Of a stretch of 50,553 bases of DNA, positions 1 through 7,549 are shown piece after piece; the stretch's first letter is position 1, and the number at the start of each line of letters is the position of its first letter. A model generated the notes under the pieces. That model had not been told where the DNA came from, ran no database searches, and worked only from the letters and a program-made list of their open reading frames with translations. A program made the translations under genes and the position numbers. This DNA comes from JAPLJU01 sp964547985 (GTDB taxonomy: Bacteria; Desulfobacterota; Syntrophia; Syntrophales; UBA2192), in the NCBI GenBank assembly GCA_964547985.1, contig CAZJPV010000015.1:1-50553 (forward strand), read 5' to 3'.

Positions 1-1662
1 CTCAAGCCCCGTTACGAGGAAAAGACGGCCCCCTGCAGTGCAGCCTGCCCTGCCGGTGAGGACATCGCCCGGGTGGAGATCCTGACCACGCAGGGGATGT
101 TCAAGGAGGCCTGGCAGACCATCCTGCGGGAAAATCCCTTTCCCGCCGTCTGCGGCCGGGTCTGTTACCATCCCTGTGAGAGCCGCTGCAACCGAGGCGA
201 GTTCGACGAGGCCATTGCTATTCACAATATCGAGCGGTTTCTCGCCGACACGGCGGGTCGGGATGAATTGAAGCCCTCCTTGGAGCGCCTTCCGTCGAAA
301 AAGCAAAAGATCGCCGTCGTCGGGGCCGGACCTTCCGGCCTTTCTGCGGCCTACTTTCTTGCCCTCCTCGGGTATGGCTGTGATGTCTTTGAAGCGTCAG
401 AGGAGCCGGGCGGAATACTGCGCTGGGGGATCCCCCTGTACCGCCTCCCCCTGGCGGCACTGAGGAGAGAAGTGGCTCAGATACAGGGGCTGGGCGTCCG
501 GATCTTCACGGGAAAGACCCTTTCGAAAGGCTTCATCGATGAGGCAAAGGGGCGTTACGATGCCGTTTTTATCGGCTGCGGGCATTATCGATCGGGGGAC
601 ATCGGGGTCCCAGGGGAAAATCTCGAGGGTGTCGAGGACGGCCTTAAATTCCTTCAGAAAATGCGCAAGGGCGACCGGGTGACGCTGGAGAGCCCCGTGG
701 CCGTCATCGGCGGGGGCAACTCCGCCGTCGACGTTGCCCGCTGCGCCGTCCGGCTTGGCGGTCGGGCGATCATCGTTTACCGCCGCCGCCGCCAGGATAT
801 GCCCGCCTTTCCGGATGAGGTGGACAGTGCCCTCGAGGAGGGCGTGGAGCTCATGGAGCTTCTTGCACCGGCGAAGGTGGAGCGTGACGGAAAAGACCTG
901 GTCCTGCATGTACGGCGGATGAAGGTCACCGGCCAGGATGAGAAGGGCAGGGGCATCGTCGCGCCTGACGGGAGGAAGACGGACAAAATCCGTGTGCGCC
1001 GGATCTTCAGCGCCATCGGTGAAGGTCCGGAGGCGCCCTGGCTTCAGCCCCCGAAAGGCGAGAAGTCCGCCGTAGTCCTTGAGAATTGTTTGTTGCTCCC
1101 GCGCGGGAAGGATCCCGTCGTCCTATACGGTGGCGATCTCACGGCGGCAATCAAAAGTGTTGTCAACGCCGTTGCCTCCGGGAAGGAGGCGGCCATAGCC
1201 CTCGATACTCTATTCCGCGAGGGGCCGAAGGCCGTCGAGAACGTGCTGAAAAACGTCAGGGTGGGCGGCGGCCCGGCCCTTTCCATGGAGGCCTATCTGA
1301 AAGGCCCTCGAGGCGAGAGAAGTCCCCATGTGGTGGCTTATTCGGAGATCAACCAGGACTACTTCCAGTTGGCCCGCCGCCTCAGTCAGCCGAGGCTTCT
1401 CATCGTTGAGCGGCGTCGCACCTTCGAGGAGGTGGAACTCCGGGTGTCCGCAAACATTGCCATCCGGGAGGCCGAGCGCTGCTTCCATTGCGGGCTCTGT
1501 GATCAATGCGACAACTGTTTTTACTTCTGCCCGGATCTCGCTGTCATCCGCGACGACGGGGTTCACAGGCGCAGCATCAACTATGACTACTGCAAGGGTT
1601 GCGGGGTCTGCGTGGTCGAATGCCCCCGCAATGCCATGGCCCTCGAGGAGGAAAAATTATGA
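1..1662 (+). CDS. GltD-like NAD(P)H flavoprotein fused to a C-terminal 2x[4Fe-4S] domain (5' partial)
   Basis: The frame is open from base 1, so the true start lies upstream; 553 residues are visible. An N-terminal cysteine cluster (C12, C16 in CSAACPAG, then four Cys near residues 51-63) is the FeS domain of glutamate synthase small-subunit relatives. An FAD GxGxxG (VVGAGPSGL, near 108) and a second dinucleotide site (VIGGGNSAVD) follow. The last 60 residues carry CFHCGLCDQCDNC and CKGCGVCVVECP, a ferredoxin-like pair of clusters. The stop overlaps the next start (ATGA), so it is translationally coupled to the oxidoreductase alpha and beta genes. It probably moves electrons between the FeS oxidoreductase and NAD(P)H, much as the GltD-like subunit does in phenylglyoxylate dehydrogenase. 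The missing gamma domain may be encoded upstream, possibly fused; that cannot be seen. Confidence 0.88.
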   Translation, partial: LKPRYEEKTAPCSAACPAGEDIARVEILTTQGMFKEAWQTILRENPFPAVCGRVCYHPCESRCNRGEFDEAIAIHNIERFLADTAGRDELKPSLERLPSKKQKIAVVGAGPSGLSAAYFLALLGYGCDVFEASEEPGGILRWGIPLYRLPLAALRREVAQIQGLGVRIFTGKTLSKGFIDEAKGRYDAVFIGCGHYRSGDIGVPGENLEGVEDGLKFLQKMRKGDRVTLESPVAVIGGGNSAVDVARCAVRLGGRAIIVYRRRRQDMPAFPDEVDSALEEGVELMELLAPAKVERDGKDLVLHVRRMKVTGQDEKGRGIVAPDGRKTDKIRVRRIFSAIGEGPEAPWLQPPKGEKSAVVLENCLLLPRGKDPVVLYGGDLTAAIKSVVNAVASGKEAAIALDTLFREGPKAVENVLKNVRVGGGPALSMEAYLKGPRGERSPHVVAYSEINQDYFQLARRLSQPRLLIVERRRTFEEVELRVSANIAIREAERCFHCGLCDQCDNCFYFCPDLAVIRDDGVHRRSINYDYCKGCGVCVVECPRNAMALEEEKL

Positions 1663-2843
1663 AAAAAGTCCTGGAAGGCAGCCAGGCCGTGGCAGAGGCC
1701 GTCCGCCTTGCCGGCGTGGGCGTCATATCGGCCTACCCTATCACGCCGCAGACGCACATCGTGGAGCAGCTTTCGACCTACTGCGCCGACGGGACGATGA
1801 ATGCCAAGTTCCTGCGCGTAGAAAGCGAACACTCGGCCCTGGCGGCCCTGATCGGATCGGCGACGAGCGGCATCCGGACCTTCACCGCCACCTCCGGGCA
1901 GGGACTTGCCCTCATGCACGAGATTCTCCACTGGACGTCGGGTGCAAGGCTTCCCATCGTCATGGCCGAGGTGAACCGGGCGCTGGCCCCCGGATGGAAC
2001 ATATGGGTCGACCAGACGGACAGCCTGGCGCAGCGCGACACGGGCTGGATCCAGTTCTACTGCGAAAACGGCCAGGAGACGCTTGATACCACCCTCCAGG
2101 CCTACCGGTTGGCGGAGCTTGTGAATCTGCCCGTCATGGTCGTCCTCGACGCCTTCTACCTCTCCCACACCTACGAGCCCGTGGACGTCCCGGACCAGAA
2201 GAAGGTGGACCGGTTCCTTCCGCCCTACGCGCCCAAGTTCCAGGCGGACACGAAAAACCCATGCGCCTTCGGGCCCCTCGTGGCGCCGGACAACTACATG
2301 GAGATGCGCTACGACATCGCCCGGGCCATGGACGACACCCTCGAGAGGTTTCCCCAGGTGGAGGATGAATACGCCCGGCTTTTCGGCCGGCGCTACGGGG
2401 CGATGGAGCCGGTCATGTGCAGGGACGCCGACATTGTTTTGTTGACTTCGGGAACGGTGACGAGCACTACCCGCCTGGTCGTGAAAAATCTAAGAAAGAA
2501 AGGGGAGAAGGCCGGGCTTCTGAAACTGAAGATGTTAAGGCCCTTCCCCGTTGAGGAGGTGCGCGAGGCTCTGAAAGGCGCCAAAAAAGTTGCCGTCATC
2601 GACCGCAATTTCTCCTTCGGTGCGAGCGGCATCTTCGCCCAGGAACTCAGGGCCGCGCTCTGCAATCTGCCGAAGCACCCGCTCGTTTTCGGGTATATTG
2701 CCGGCATCGGCGGACGGGACGTCACGCCGGCACTCATCGAGGATGTTTACTGGAAGACCAAGAAAAACAAATTACCGGACAAGGAAAGCGTCTGGATGGG
2801 GCTCAAGGAGGTCCGCGATGCAGCTCGACGTTCAGGATCGTGA
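1659..2843 (+). CDS. 2-oxoacid:ferredoxin oxidoreductase, alpha subunit
   Basis: This 394-residue protein has the alpha-subunit layout of the pyruvate/2-ketoisovalerate ferredoxin oxidoreductase family. An N-terminal pyrimidine-binding domain holds SAYPITPQT, SEHSALAALIG and the TATSGQGLALM loop, and a C-terminal transketolase-C-like domain starts near residue 265 (ADIVLLTSGTVTSTT) with VIDRNFSFGASG. The alpha and beta subunits together oxidatively decarboxylate a 2-oxoacid with CoA and reduce ferredoxin, or run in reverse. I start at the ATG at 1659 because GAGGAGG lies seven to eight bases upstream and it overlaps the previous stop by four bases. The 3' end overlaps the beta gene by 26 bases. 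The substrate (pyruvate, branched-chain oxoacid or aryl-glyoxylate) cannot be settled from sequence alone. Confidence 0.9.
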   Translation: MKKVLEGSQAVAEAVRLAGVGVISAYPITPQTHIVEQLSTYCADGTMNAKFLRVESEHSALAALIGSATSGIRTFTATSGQGLALMHEILHWTSGARLPIVMAEVNRALAPGWNIWVDQTDSLAQRDTGWIQFYCENGQETLDTTLQAYRLAELVNLPVMVVLDAFYLSHTYEPVDVPDQKKVDRFLPPYAPKFQADTKNPCAFGPLVAPDNYMEMRYDIARAMDDTLERFPQVEDEYARLFGRRYGAMEPVMCRDADIVLLTSGTVTSTTRLVVKNLRKKGEKAGLLKLKMLRPFPVEEVREALKGAKKVAVIDRNFSFGASGIFAQELRAALCNLPKHPLVFGYIAGIGGRDVTPALIEDVYWKTKKNKLPDKESVWMGLKEVRDAARRSGS

Positions 2844-3699
2844 ATATATGTATTCAGGGCACGTGGCCTGTCCCGGCTGCGGGGCGGCCGTTGCCATGAG
2901 GTTTCTCTTAAAGGCCCTCGGGGACAAGGTCATCATGGTTTTACCGGCCTGCTGCTGGTCCATCATCGCGGGACCCTATCCGCAGTCGACGCTGCGCATC
3001 CCCGTGATTCACAGCGCCTTCGAGACCGGCGGTGCCGTGGCCAGCGGCGTGCGGGCGGCCCTGGACATGAAGGGCGACAAGGAAACGACGGTCGTCACCT
3101 GGGCGGGCGACGGCGGGACCTTCGACATCGGCTTCCAGGCCTTGAGCGGCGCCGTGGAGCGTAACGAGGATTTCATCTACGTCTGTTACGACAATGAGGC
3201 CTACATGAACACGGGGGTCCAGCGAAGCTCCTCCACCCCCTACGGGGCCTGGACCACGACGACACCCGGCACGGAGTGGAAGAAGATGCGGAAGAAAAAC
3301 ATCGTCGAAGCCCTGGTGGCCCATCGAATCCCCTATGCGGCCACGGCCAACATCGCCTTCCTCGAGGATCTGACCCGGAAGGTGAAGAAGGCCAAGGAGA
3401 CGAAAGGGTCGAGATTTCTCCACATCTACGCGAGCTGTCCCACCGGGTGGAAACTCCCCTCGGAGATGGCCATCAAGATCGCACGGATGGCTGTGCAGAC
3501 CAACATCTTCCCCCTCTACGAGGTGGAGGGTGGTATCAAGTACACGATCAATTACAAGCCCAAGGAATACCCCGTCAGGGAATATTTCAAGCTCCAGGGG
3601 CGTTTCAGCCACCTCACGGACAAGGACCTGGCTCAGATCCAGGAGATGGTGAACGAGGACTGGGAGATGCTGTTGCGCAAAGCGGGCGAACATTCTTAG
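2818..3699 (+). CDS. 2-oxoacid:ferredoxin oxidoreductase, beta (TPP-binding) subunit
   Basis: This 293-residue protein is the thiamine-diphosphate subunit partnering the preceding gene. Near the N-terminus GHVACPGCGAA and the ACCW pair provide Cys ligands expected for the beta-subunit [4Fe-4S] cluster, with a further Cys in YASCPTGW. The TPP/Mg motif runs from GDGGTFDIG to DNEAYMNTG, the usual GDG...NN spacing. I chose the ATG at 2818, inside the end of the alpha gene, with AAGGAGG upstream; the reading frame continues upstream but only through the alpha-coding sequence. The gene ends the operon: a dispersed hairpin repeat begins one base after the stop. Together with the flavoprotein this looks like an NAD(P)H-linked oxidoreductase complex. 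Confidence 0.9.
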   Translation: MQLDVQDREYMYSGHVACPGCGAAVAMRFLLKALGDKVIMVLPACCWSIIAGPYPQSTLRIPVIHSAFETGGAVASGVRAALDMKGDKETTVVTWAGDGGTFDIGFQALSGAVERNEDFIYVCYDNEAYMNTGVQRSSSTPYGAWTTTTPGTEWKKMRKKNIVEALVAHRIPYAATANIAFLEDLTRKVKKAKETKGSRFLHIYASCPTGWKLPSEMAIKIARMAVQTNIFPLYEVEGGIKYTINYKPKEYPVREYFKLQGRFSHLTDKDLAQIQEMVNEDWEMLLRKAGEHS

Positions 3700-3700
3700 C

Positions 3701-3824
3701 GGCCTGTTGAAAAACGGCCATCTGCGGCGTTTCCCTCATTCCTCGTCCCTGCGGCGTACCCATACAGTACGCCTCAGTCCTCGGAATTCGGGGGCCTTGC
3801 ATGTGGCCATTTTTGAACAGCCCG
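3701..3824. repeat. Dispersed palindromic hairpin element
   Basis: The outer arms are CCTGTTGAAAAACGGCCAT near 3703-3721 and its imperfect complement GTGGCCATTTTTGAACAG at 3803-3820. Inside is a perfect short palindrome, GGCGTAC-N7-GTACGCC. A degenerate relative lies at 40036-40120, also directly after a stop codon, which suggests a MITE- or REP-like intergenic family. It could also act as a transcription-ending or mRNA-stabilising hairpin. Confidence 0.6.
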
Positions 3825-3854
3825 GTCGGGACAAGCGGCGTTGCCACGGGTACA

Positions 3855-3895
3855 GGGTATGGGTTAGCAAGCAAGGGACCCTAAACCCGATACCC
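3855..3895. repeat. Imperfect inverted repeat upstream of the DUF59-like gene
   Basis: GGGTATGGGTTAG (3855-3867) is nearly complementary to CTAAACCCGATACCC (3881-3895), giving a hairpin with a 13-base loop that ends about 13 bases before the next start codon. Its composition resembles degenerate CCCT-rich intergenic text also seen near 35750 and 41836. A role is unknown; it could be an attenuator or repeat debris. Confidence 0.35.
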
Positions 3896-3908
3896 GAGAA
3901 GATTAAAT

Positions 3909-4187
3909 ATGGGAATGAAGCCGGAGATGATAAAGAAGATCGACGCCATCCTGGAGAGGGTGAAGGATCCCGAGAGTGACCTCCCCGTGGCGCAGCTGGG
4001 GCTCGTGCAGCGGGTCCGTTACAACGAAGAGAAGAAGAAAATGTACATCTTCACGAATCTCAACGAACATGTCCCGAAGTGCAGCACCTGCCGGTTCATC
4101 GCCGCCGCCGTCGTCGCGAGAATCACCAGGGATCTCGAGACGGCCTTCAAAGCGGAATTCCCCGATCTTTCGGTGGAGTTCGTCTGA
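3909..4187 (+). CDS. DUF59/MIP18-like small protein
   Basis: This 92-residue protein resembles the DUF59 (MIP18) family linked to iron-sulfur cluster assembly. It has an N-terminal helix, the characteristic VKDPE...VAQLGLVQRV segment, a strand pair, then VPKCSTCRF where the family has its reactive Cys, followed by a helix and a final VEF strand. Here the site is a CxxC. The role in FeS delivery is inferred from the family and from the neighbouring FeS-rich oxidoreductase. The start is uncertain: ATGs at 3909, 3915 and 3930 are all in frame, and the last has GGAG closely upstream. A strong hairpin terminator follows. Confidence 0.65.
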   Translation: MGMKPEMIKKIDAILERVKDPESDLPVAQLGLVQRVRYNEEKKKMYIFTNLNEHVPKCSTCRFIAAAVVARITRDLETAFKAEFPDLSVEFV

Positions 4188-4210
4188 TAACCGTTGCAAG
4201 GAATACCGAA

Positions 4211-4254
4211 AGAGGGCCGGCAAACCCCATCAGGGTGTACCGGCCCTCTTCTTT
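4211..4254. terminator. Bidirectional hairpin terminator between convergent genes
   Basis: AGAGGGCCGG (4211-4220) pairs perfectly with CCGGCCCTCT (4240-4249), and T-rich text follows on the plus strand (TCTTTAA), with AA-rich text (TTTC on the minus strand) on the other side. It lies between the stops of two convergent genes and can serve both. Confidence 0.7.
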
Positions 4255-4269
4255 AAGATCACCCCCGGA

Positions 4270-5193
4270 TTATTTTTTCTTCATGAGGGCTTTGTATACC
4301 CGGTCGTGCAGCGGTGTGGCGATGCCCAGCTCCTTCCCGGACTGCGTGATATATTCCATGAAGATGTCGATCTCGATGGGGTTTCCCTTTTCGTAGTCCC
4401 GCTGCATGGAGGTCTTCGTGGCGAAGGGGAATCCGGACACCTTTCCAATGGAGGTTTCAACGATGTCGGGAGGCAGATTCACGCCCCTTGCCCGCGCTAC
4501 CGCCTCGATCTCGCGAAGGAGCCCCTCGAGCATCTTGAGGTTCCCGGGGTCTTCGAGGATTTCCCCGAAGGTTTTTCCGAGCATGGAAGTCAGTCCGGCC
4601 AGGGGGCCTACGAAGATGTATTTCGTCCAGATCGGGACGGCAATGTCGGCCGTGAGCTCCGCCTTGATGCCGGCCTTCTTCAGGAGGTCTTCGATAGGGC
4701 GGTACTTTTCGACCTGGGCGTTGTCATCAGGCCCGAAGATGAGCTGGCATGAACCGCCTGCCTGCCGGACTTCGCCTGGTGCAATGATGTTGGAACCGAT
4801 ATAGACGGTGCCCCTGATCACATTGCCACGGGGGAGTGCCGCCCTCAATCGTTCGGTGATGTTCACGCCGTTCAGTAGGGGAATGACAGCGGTTTTTTCA
4901 TGGATGTTGCCCGAGATCATCCGGGCCGCCTCCTCGAGGCCGTAACTCTTGACGCAGAAAAGGACAAAGTCAAGCCTGCCGATCTCGAGGGGGTTGTCCG
5001 TGGCCAGGGTGGGAAGGGCTGTATATTCACCGTCGACGGTGATGAGCTTAAGCCCCTTTTTACGGATAGCCTTCAGATGATCGCCCCGGGCGATGAAAAT
5101 GATTTCATGTTCCCGGGAAGGGCCGTATTTGAGCGCGAGTTTCCCGCCGTAGTAACCGCCGATACCCCCGATACCTACGATTCCGATTCTCAT
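4270..5193 (-). CDS. panE: 2-dehydropantoate 2-reductase family protein (PanE/ApbA)
   Basis: This 307-residue protein starts MRIGIVGIGGIGGYYGG, the NADP-binding GxGxxG loop of the ketopantoate reductase family. DFVLFCVKSY, LLNGVN (with the substrate-contacting Asn) and a C-terminal helical domain with a KYIFVGPL segment and DYEKGNPIEID follow. The last is the family's conserved region around the catalytic Lys and Glu. Family role: NADPH reduction of 2-dehydropantoate to pantoate in CoA synthesis. The reading frame extends 19 codons upstream, but the ATG at 5193 puts the dinucleotide fold at the N-terminus and has AGGAGA upstream. The SDR gene ends 43 bases upstream on the same strand. Paralogues of this family act on other oxoacids, so the exact substrate is not certain. 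Confidence 0.85.
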   Translation of the reverse strand: MRIGIVGIGGIGGYYGGKLALKYGPSREHEIIFIARGDHLKAIRKKGLKLITVDGEYTALPTLATDNPLEIGRLDFVLFCVKSYGLEEAARMISGNIHEKTAVIPLLNGVNITERLRAALPRGNVIRGTVYIGSNIIAPGEVRQAGGSCQLIFGPDDNAQVEKYRPIEDLLKKAGIKAELTADIAVPIWTKYIFVGPLAGLTSMLGKTFGEILEDPGNLKMLEGLLREIEAVARARGVNLPPDIVETSIGKVSGFPFATKTSMQRDYEKGNPIEIDIFMEYITQSGKELGIATPLHDRVYKALMKKK

Positions 5194-5236
5194 GGCTGAA
5201 CGTTTCTCCTTTCTTCCATTTCTTGAAATGGCCGGG

Positions 5237-6022
5237 CTATGACGAAACAACGGGCCGGTTTGTGCTCAGATGCCGGCCGCCGTCCACGGGGAGGATGATC
5301 CCTGTGACCCAGGAGCTTTGATCCGAGGCCAGGAAGAGGGCCGCTTCGGCGATGTCCGCCGGCTTCCCGTTGCGTCCCAGGGGATGGAGGGGGCGCATGG
5401 TGTTGTAAAAGTCCGGGACCTTCTCGCCGAAAATGGGGGTGGCCAGTTCCGTGTCCTCGACCACGGCGGGACAGATCAGGTTGACACGAATCTTCTCCGG
5501 GGCTGTCTCCATGGCCATGACCTGGGAGAGGGACTGGAGGGCCGCCTTCGACGCGCAGTAGACCCCCACGCCGGGGAAGGCCTTGATGCCGGCAATAGAC
5601 GACAGGTTCACAATCGATCCCCCGCCCGCCTTTTTCATGTGGGGCAGGGCGGCAACCATCAGGCGCCACGGGGCGAAGACGTTGATCTTCATCGTGATAT
5701 CCCACATCCCGGGGTCACTTTCCGTCAGGGTTCCGAACCTCATGATGCCGGCGTTGTTGACGAGGATGTTAAGCCTCCCTGTTTTTTTCGCGACAAAAGA
5801 CATGAGCCTTTCGATATCGCTCTCAACGGTAACATCGGCGCGGATCCACGAGAAGAGATCCTTGTTTTTCTCTATGCCGGCAGCGGCCTCCCGGAGTTTG
5901 TCCTCACGCCGCCCGCAGATGACGACGTAGGCCCCTTCCTGGTGAAAGCGTCTTGCGATGGCAAGCCCGATACCCGTGCCGCCGCCGGTAACGATGGCTG
6001 TTTTCCCTTCCAGAAGCCCCAT
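5237..6022 (-). CDS. Short-chain dehydrogenase/reductase (FabG-like SDR)
   Basis: A 261-residue classical SDR. It shows TGGGTGIG at residues 12-19 for the nucleotide, the NNAG motif, an SSIAG serine, and the catalytic YCASK (Tyr and Lys), then PAVVEDTELATP and a C-terminal VTGIILPVDGG, typical of NAD(P)H-dependent oxidoreductases. The GRRED sequence after the second strand suggests NADP(H). The substrate is unknown; candidates are 3-oxoacyl thioesters and small alcohols. It precedes panE by 43 bases, so the two are probably cotranscribed. The ATG at 6022 has GAGGGACTC upstream. Confidence 0.85.
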   Translation of the reverse strand: MGLLEGKTAIVTGGGTGIGLAIARRFHQEGAYVVICGRREDKLREAAAGIEKNKDLFSWIRADVTVESDIERLMSFVAKKTGRLNILVNNAGIMRFGTLTESDPGMWDITMKINVFAPWRLMVAALPHMKKAGGGSIVNLSSIAGIKAFPGVGVYCASKAALQSLSQVMAMETAPEKIRVNLICPAVVEDTELATPIFGEKVPDFYNTMRPLHPLGRNGKPADIAEAALFLASDQSSWVTGIILPVDGGRHLSTNRPVVSS

Positions 6023-6123
6023 GAGTCCCTCCTTTTGTTTCCGGCATTTCCAATCATTATAACAGAAGGGGATGACCTTAGAAATTGAAAACTGGATGGA
6101 TGATGGAGACGTCCTCAGGTCGG

Positions 6124-6963
6124 CTACTTCCCCATCAAACCTTCTTCCGCCAGGAAGGAAAAAACCGCATCGGCAAATCCGTCAGGGTTATCCGTGAGCA
6201 CGGGGTGGGCGGACTTCCGGATCTCCACGAACCGTCCCCTCGGCATGGCACGGCTCATCTCCCGGGCGACCTCCGCCCCCATGACCCGGCTTTCCTCGCC
6301 CCGGATCACGAGGGCGGGGCAACGAATGTCCGGAAGGTGGGGCCGCAGGTCATACCGAGGGTCAAAGTGGCGGAGGAGTTCCCGGTCGTATAGACATCGG
6401 AAACGGCCTTTCTCATCACGGAAGAGGGCTTTGGCGGCAAAATCCCTGAGGAGTTTCCGGTCGGCGTAGGGGCTGTTCGCCTTCATCCAGTCGACATATT
6501 CTTCGAGCGTCTCGTAGGATTGAGGAAGGTCCATGAAGAGCCCGATGAGGTATTTTTTGTTCCATGGCGGGGGAAATGCCTCGATATCCACGTGGATCAA
6601 AGCTGCCACCCACTGCGGATACAGGGAAGCCAGTCGGGTGGTGTGGAGGGCGCCCATGGAATGGCCTATGAGGATGAAATCGCGAAGCCCCAGTGCCTTG
6701 ATAAAACCCTCGAGATCGGCGACATAATCCTCGCAGCTGTATGCAGGGGGCGAGGGCCAGGTGCTCGCGCCGTGACCCCGCTGATCGGGGGCAAGGATGC
6801 GAAAAAAAGGGCGTGCCCTGCGGGCAAAGGTCTCCCAGATGTAGGCGTTGTCACCGATGCCGTGAACGAGGACGATAGTCCTGTCAGCCGTGCTTTCCCA
6901 CTCGAGGTAGTGGAGCCTGAAAGTGTCGAGAAATAGATCTCTGCTGATCGGATGGTCCGGCAT
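6124..6963 (-). CDS. Alpha/beta hydrolase
   Basis: A 279-residue alpha/beta hydrolase fold protein. VLVHGIGDNAY holds the oxyanion HG motif, DQRGHG follows the third strand, and IGHSMGALHT contains the nucleophile (Ser102 from this start). DIRCPALVIRGEES and KSAHPVLTDNPDGF carry the expected acidic residue and catalytic His. The substrate is unknown; an esterase or lactonase activity is typical. The open frame continues 78 codons upstream, but those residues look non-coding and AT-rich, and the family begins around the sequence after MPDHPIS, so I start at 6963. The ribosome binding site there is weak (AGGAAG nearly abuts the ATG). It is transcribed divergently from the mannose-isomerase cupin gene. 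Confidence 0.8.
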   Translation of the reverse strand: MPDHPISRDLFLDTFRLHYLEWESTADRTIVLVHGIGDNAYIWETFARRARPFFRILAPDQRGHGASTWPSPPAYSCEDYVADLEGFIKALGLRDFILIGHSMGALHTTRLASLYPQWVAALIHVDIEAFPPPWNKKYLIGLFMDLPQSYETLEEYVDWMKANSPYADRKLLRDFAAKALFRDEKGRFRCLYDRELLRHFDPRYDLRPHLPDIRCPALVIRGEESRVMGAEVAREMSRAMPRGRFVEIRKSAHPVLTDNPDGFADAVFSFLAEEGLMGK

Positions 6964-7178
6964 CTTCCTGCTGCGCTTTTTGAGTTTATTGACGCTGAAA
7001 AACTTTCCACAAGATATCGGGATTGTCCATAGAAAAATTTCAGAGGGTTTAAACAGGTGTTTGTTTACAAAATTGTCCTTGAAATAAAGAATCGGGCTGG
7101 CATAAACTTCGCAAGAAATGGATAAAGCTGGATTTTTCAAGCGTGACATTGATAGGATTTGTTGTCGGGGAGGGCGTT

Positions 7179-7535
7179 TTGGCTGACGGGAAGGCAATGG
7201 AGGATCATCGTCCCTGGGGTTACTTTTGCGTGATCAGTGATGAGCCCGATCACAAAGTCAAAAGGATCGTCATCCATCCCGGGAAGCGGTTGAGTCTGCA
7301 AAGACATCGCCTTCGCGCGGAGCACTGGTTCATCCTCTCCGGGGAGGTTGTGGTGACAAGGGGCAGCGATGAGATCCGTCTCGAAGCCGGGCAGTCGATC
7401 GATATCCCGAAAGGGGCCCTGCACCGTGCCATGAACCAGGGGACGGAAGACGCCGTTGTCATCGAAGTGCAAACGGGGGATTATTTCGGTGAGGACGACA
7501 TCGAACGTGTGGAAGACGATTTCGGTCGAGCGTAG
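7179..7535 (+). CDS. Mannose-6-phosphate isomerase-type cupin (type II PMI domain)
   Basis: A single-domain cupin of about 118 residues. HRPWGYF, KVKRIVIHPGKRLSLQRH, RAEHWFILSGE and IDIPKGALHRA are the signature blocks of the C-terminal isomerase domain of bifunctional AlgA/ManC/XanB proteins, here encoded alone. It should interconvert fructose-6-phosphate and mannose-6-phosphate. The guanylyltransferase gene starts 14 bases downstream, so the two halves of the usual fusion are separate. Start choice is open: GTG at 7143, TTG at 7179 and ATG at 7197 are in frame. I take the TTG because GGAGG lies five bases upstream; the conserved domain itself begins at 7197. Confidence 0.8.
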   Translation: MADGKAMEDHRPWGYFCVISDEPDHKVKRIVIHPGKRLSLQRHRLRAEHWFILSGEVVVTRGSDEIRLEAGQSIDIPKGALHRAMNQGTEDAVVIEVQTGDYFGEDDIERVEDDFGRA

Positions 7536-7549
7536 AAAAGGACCTGTCC

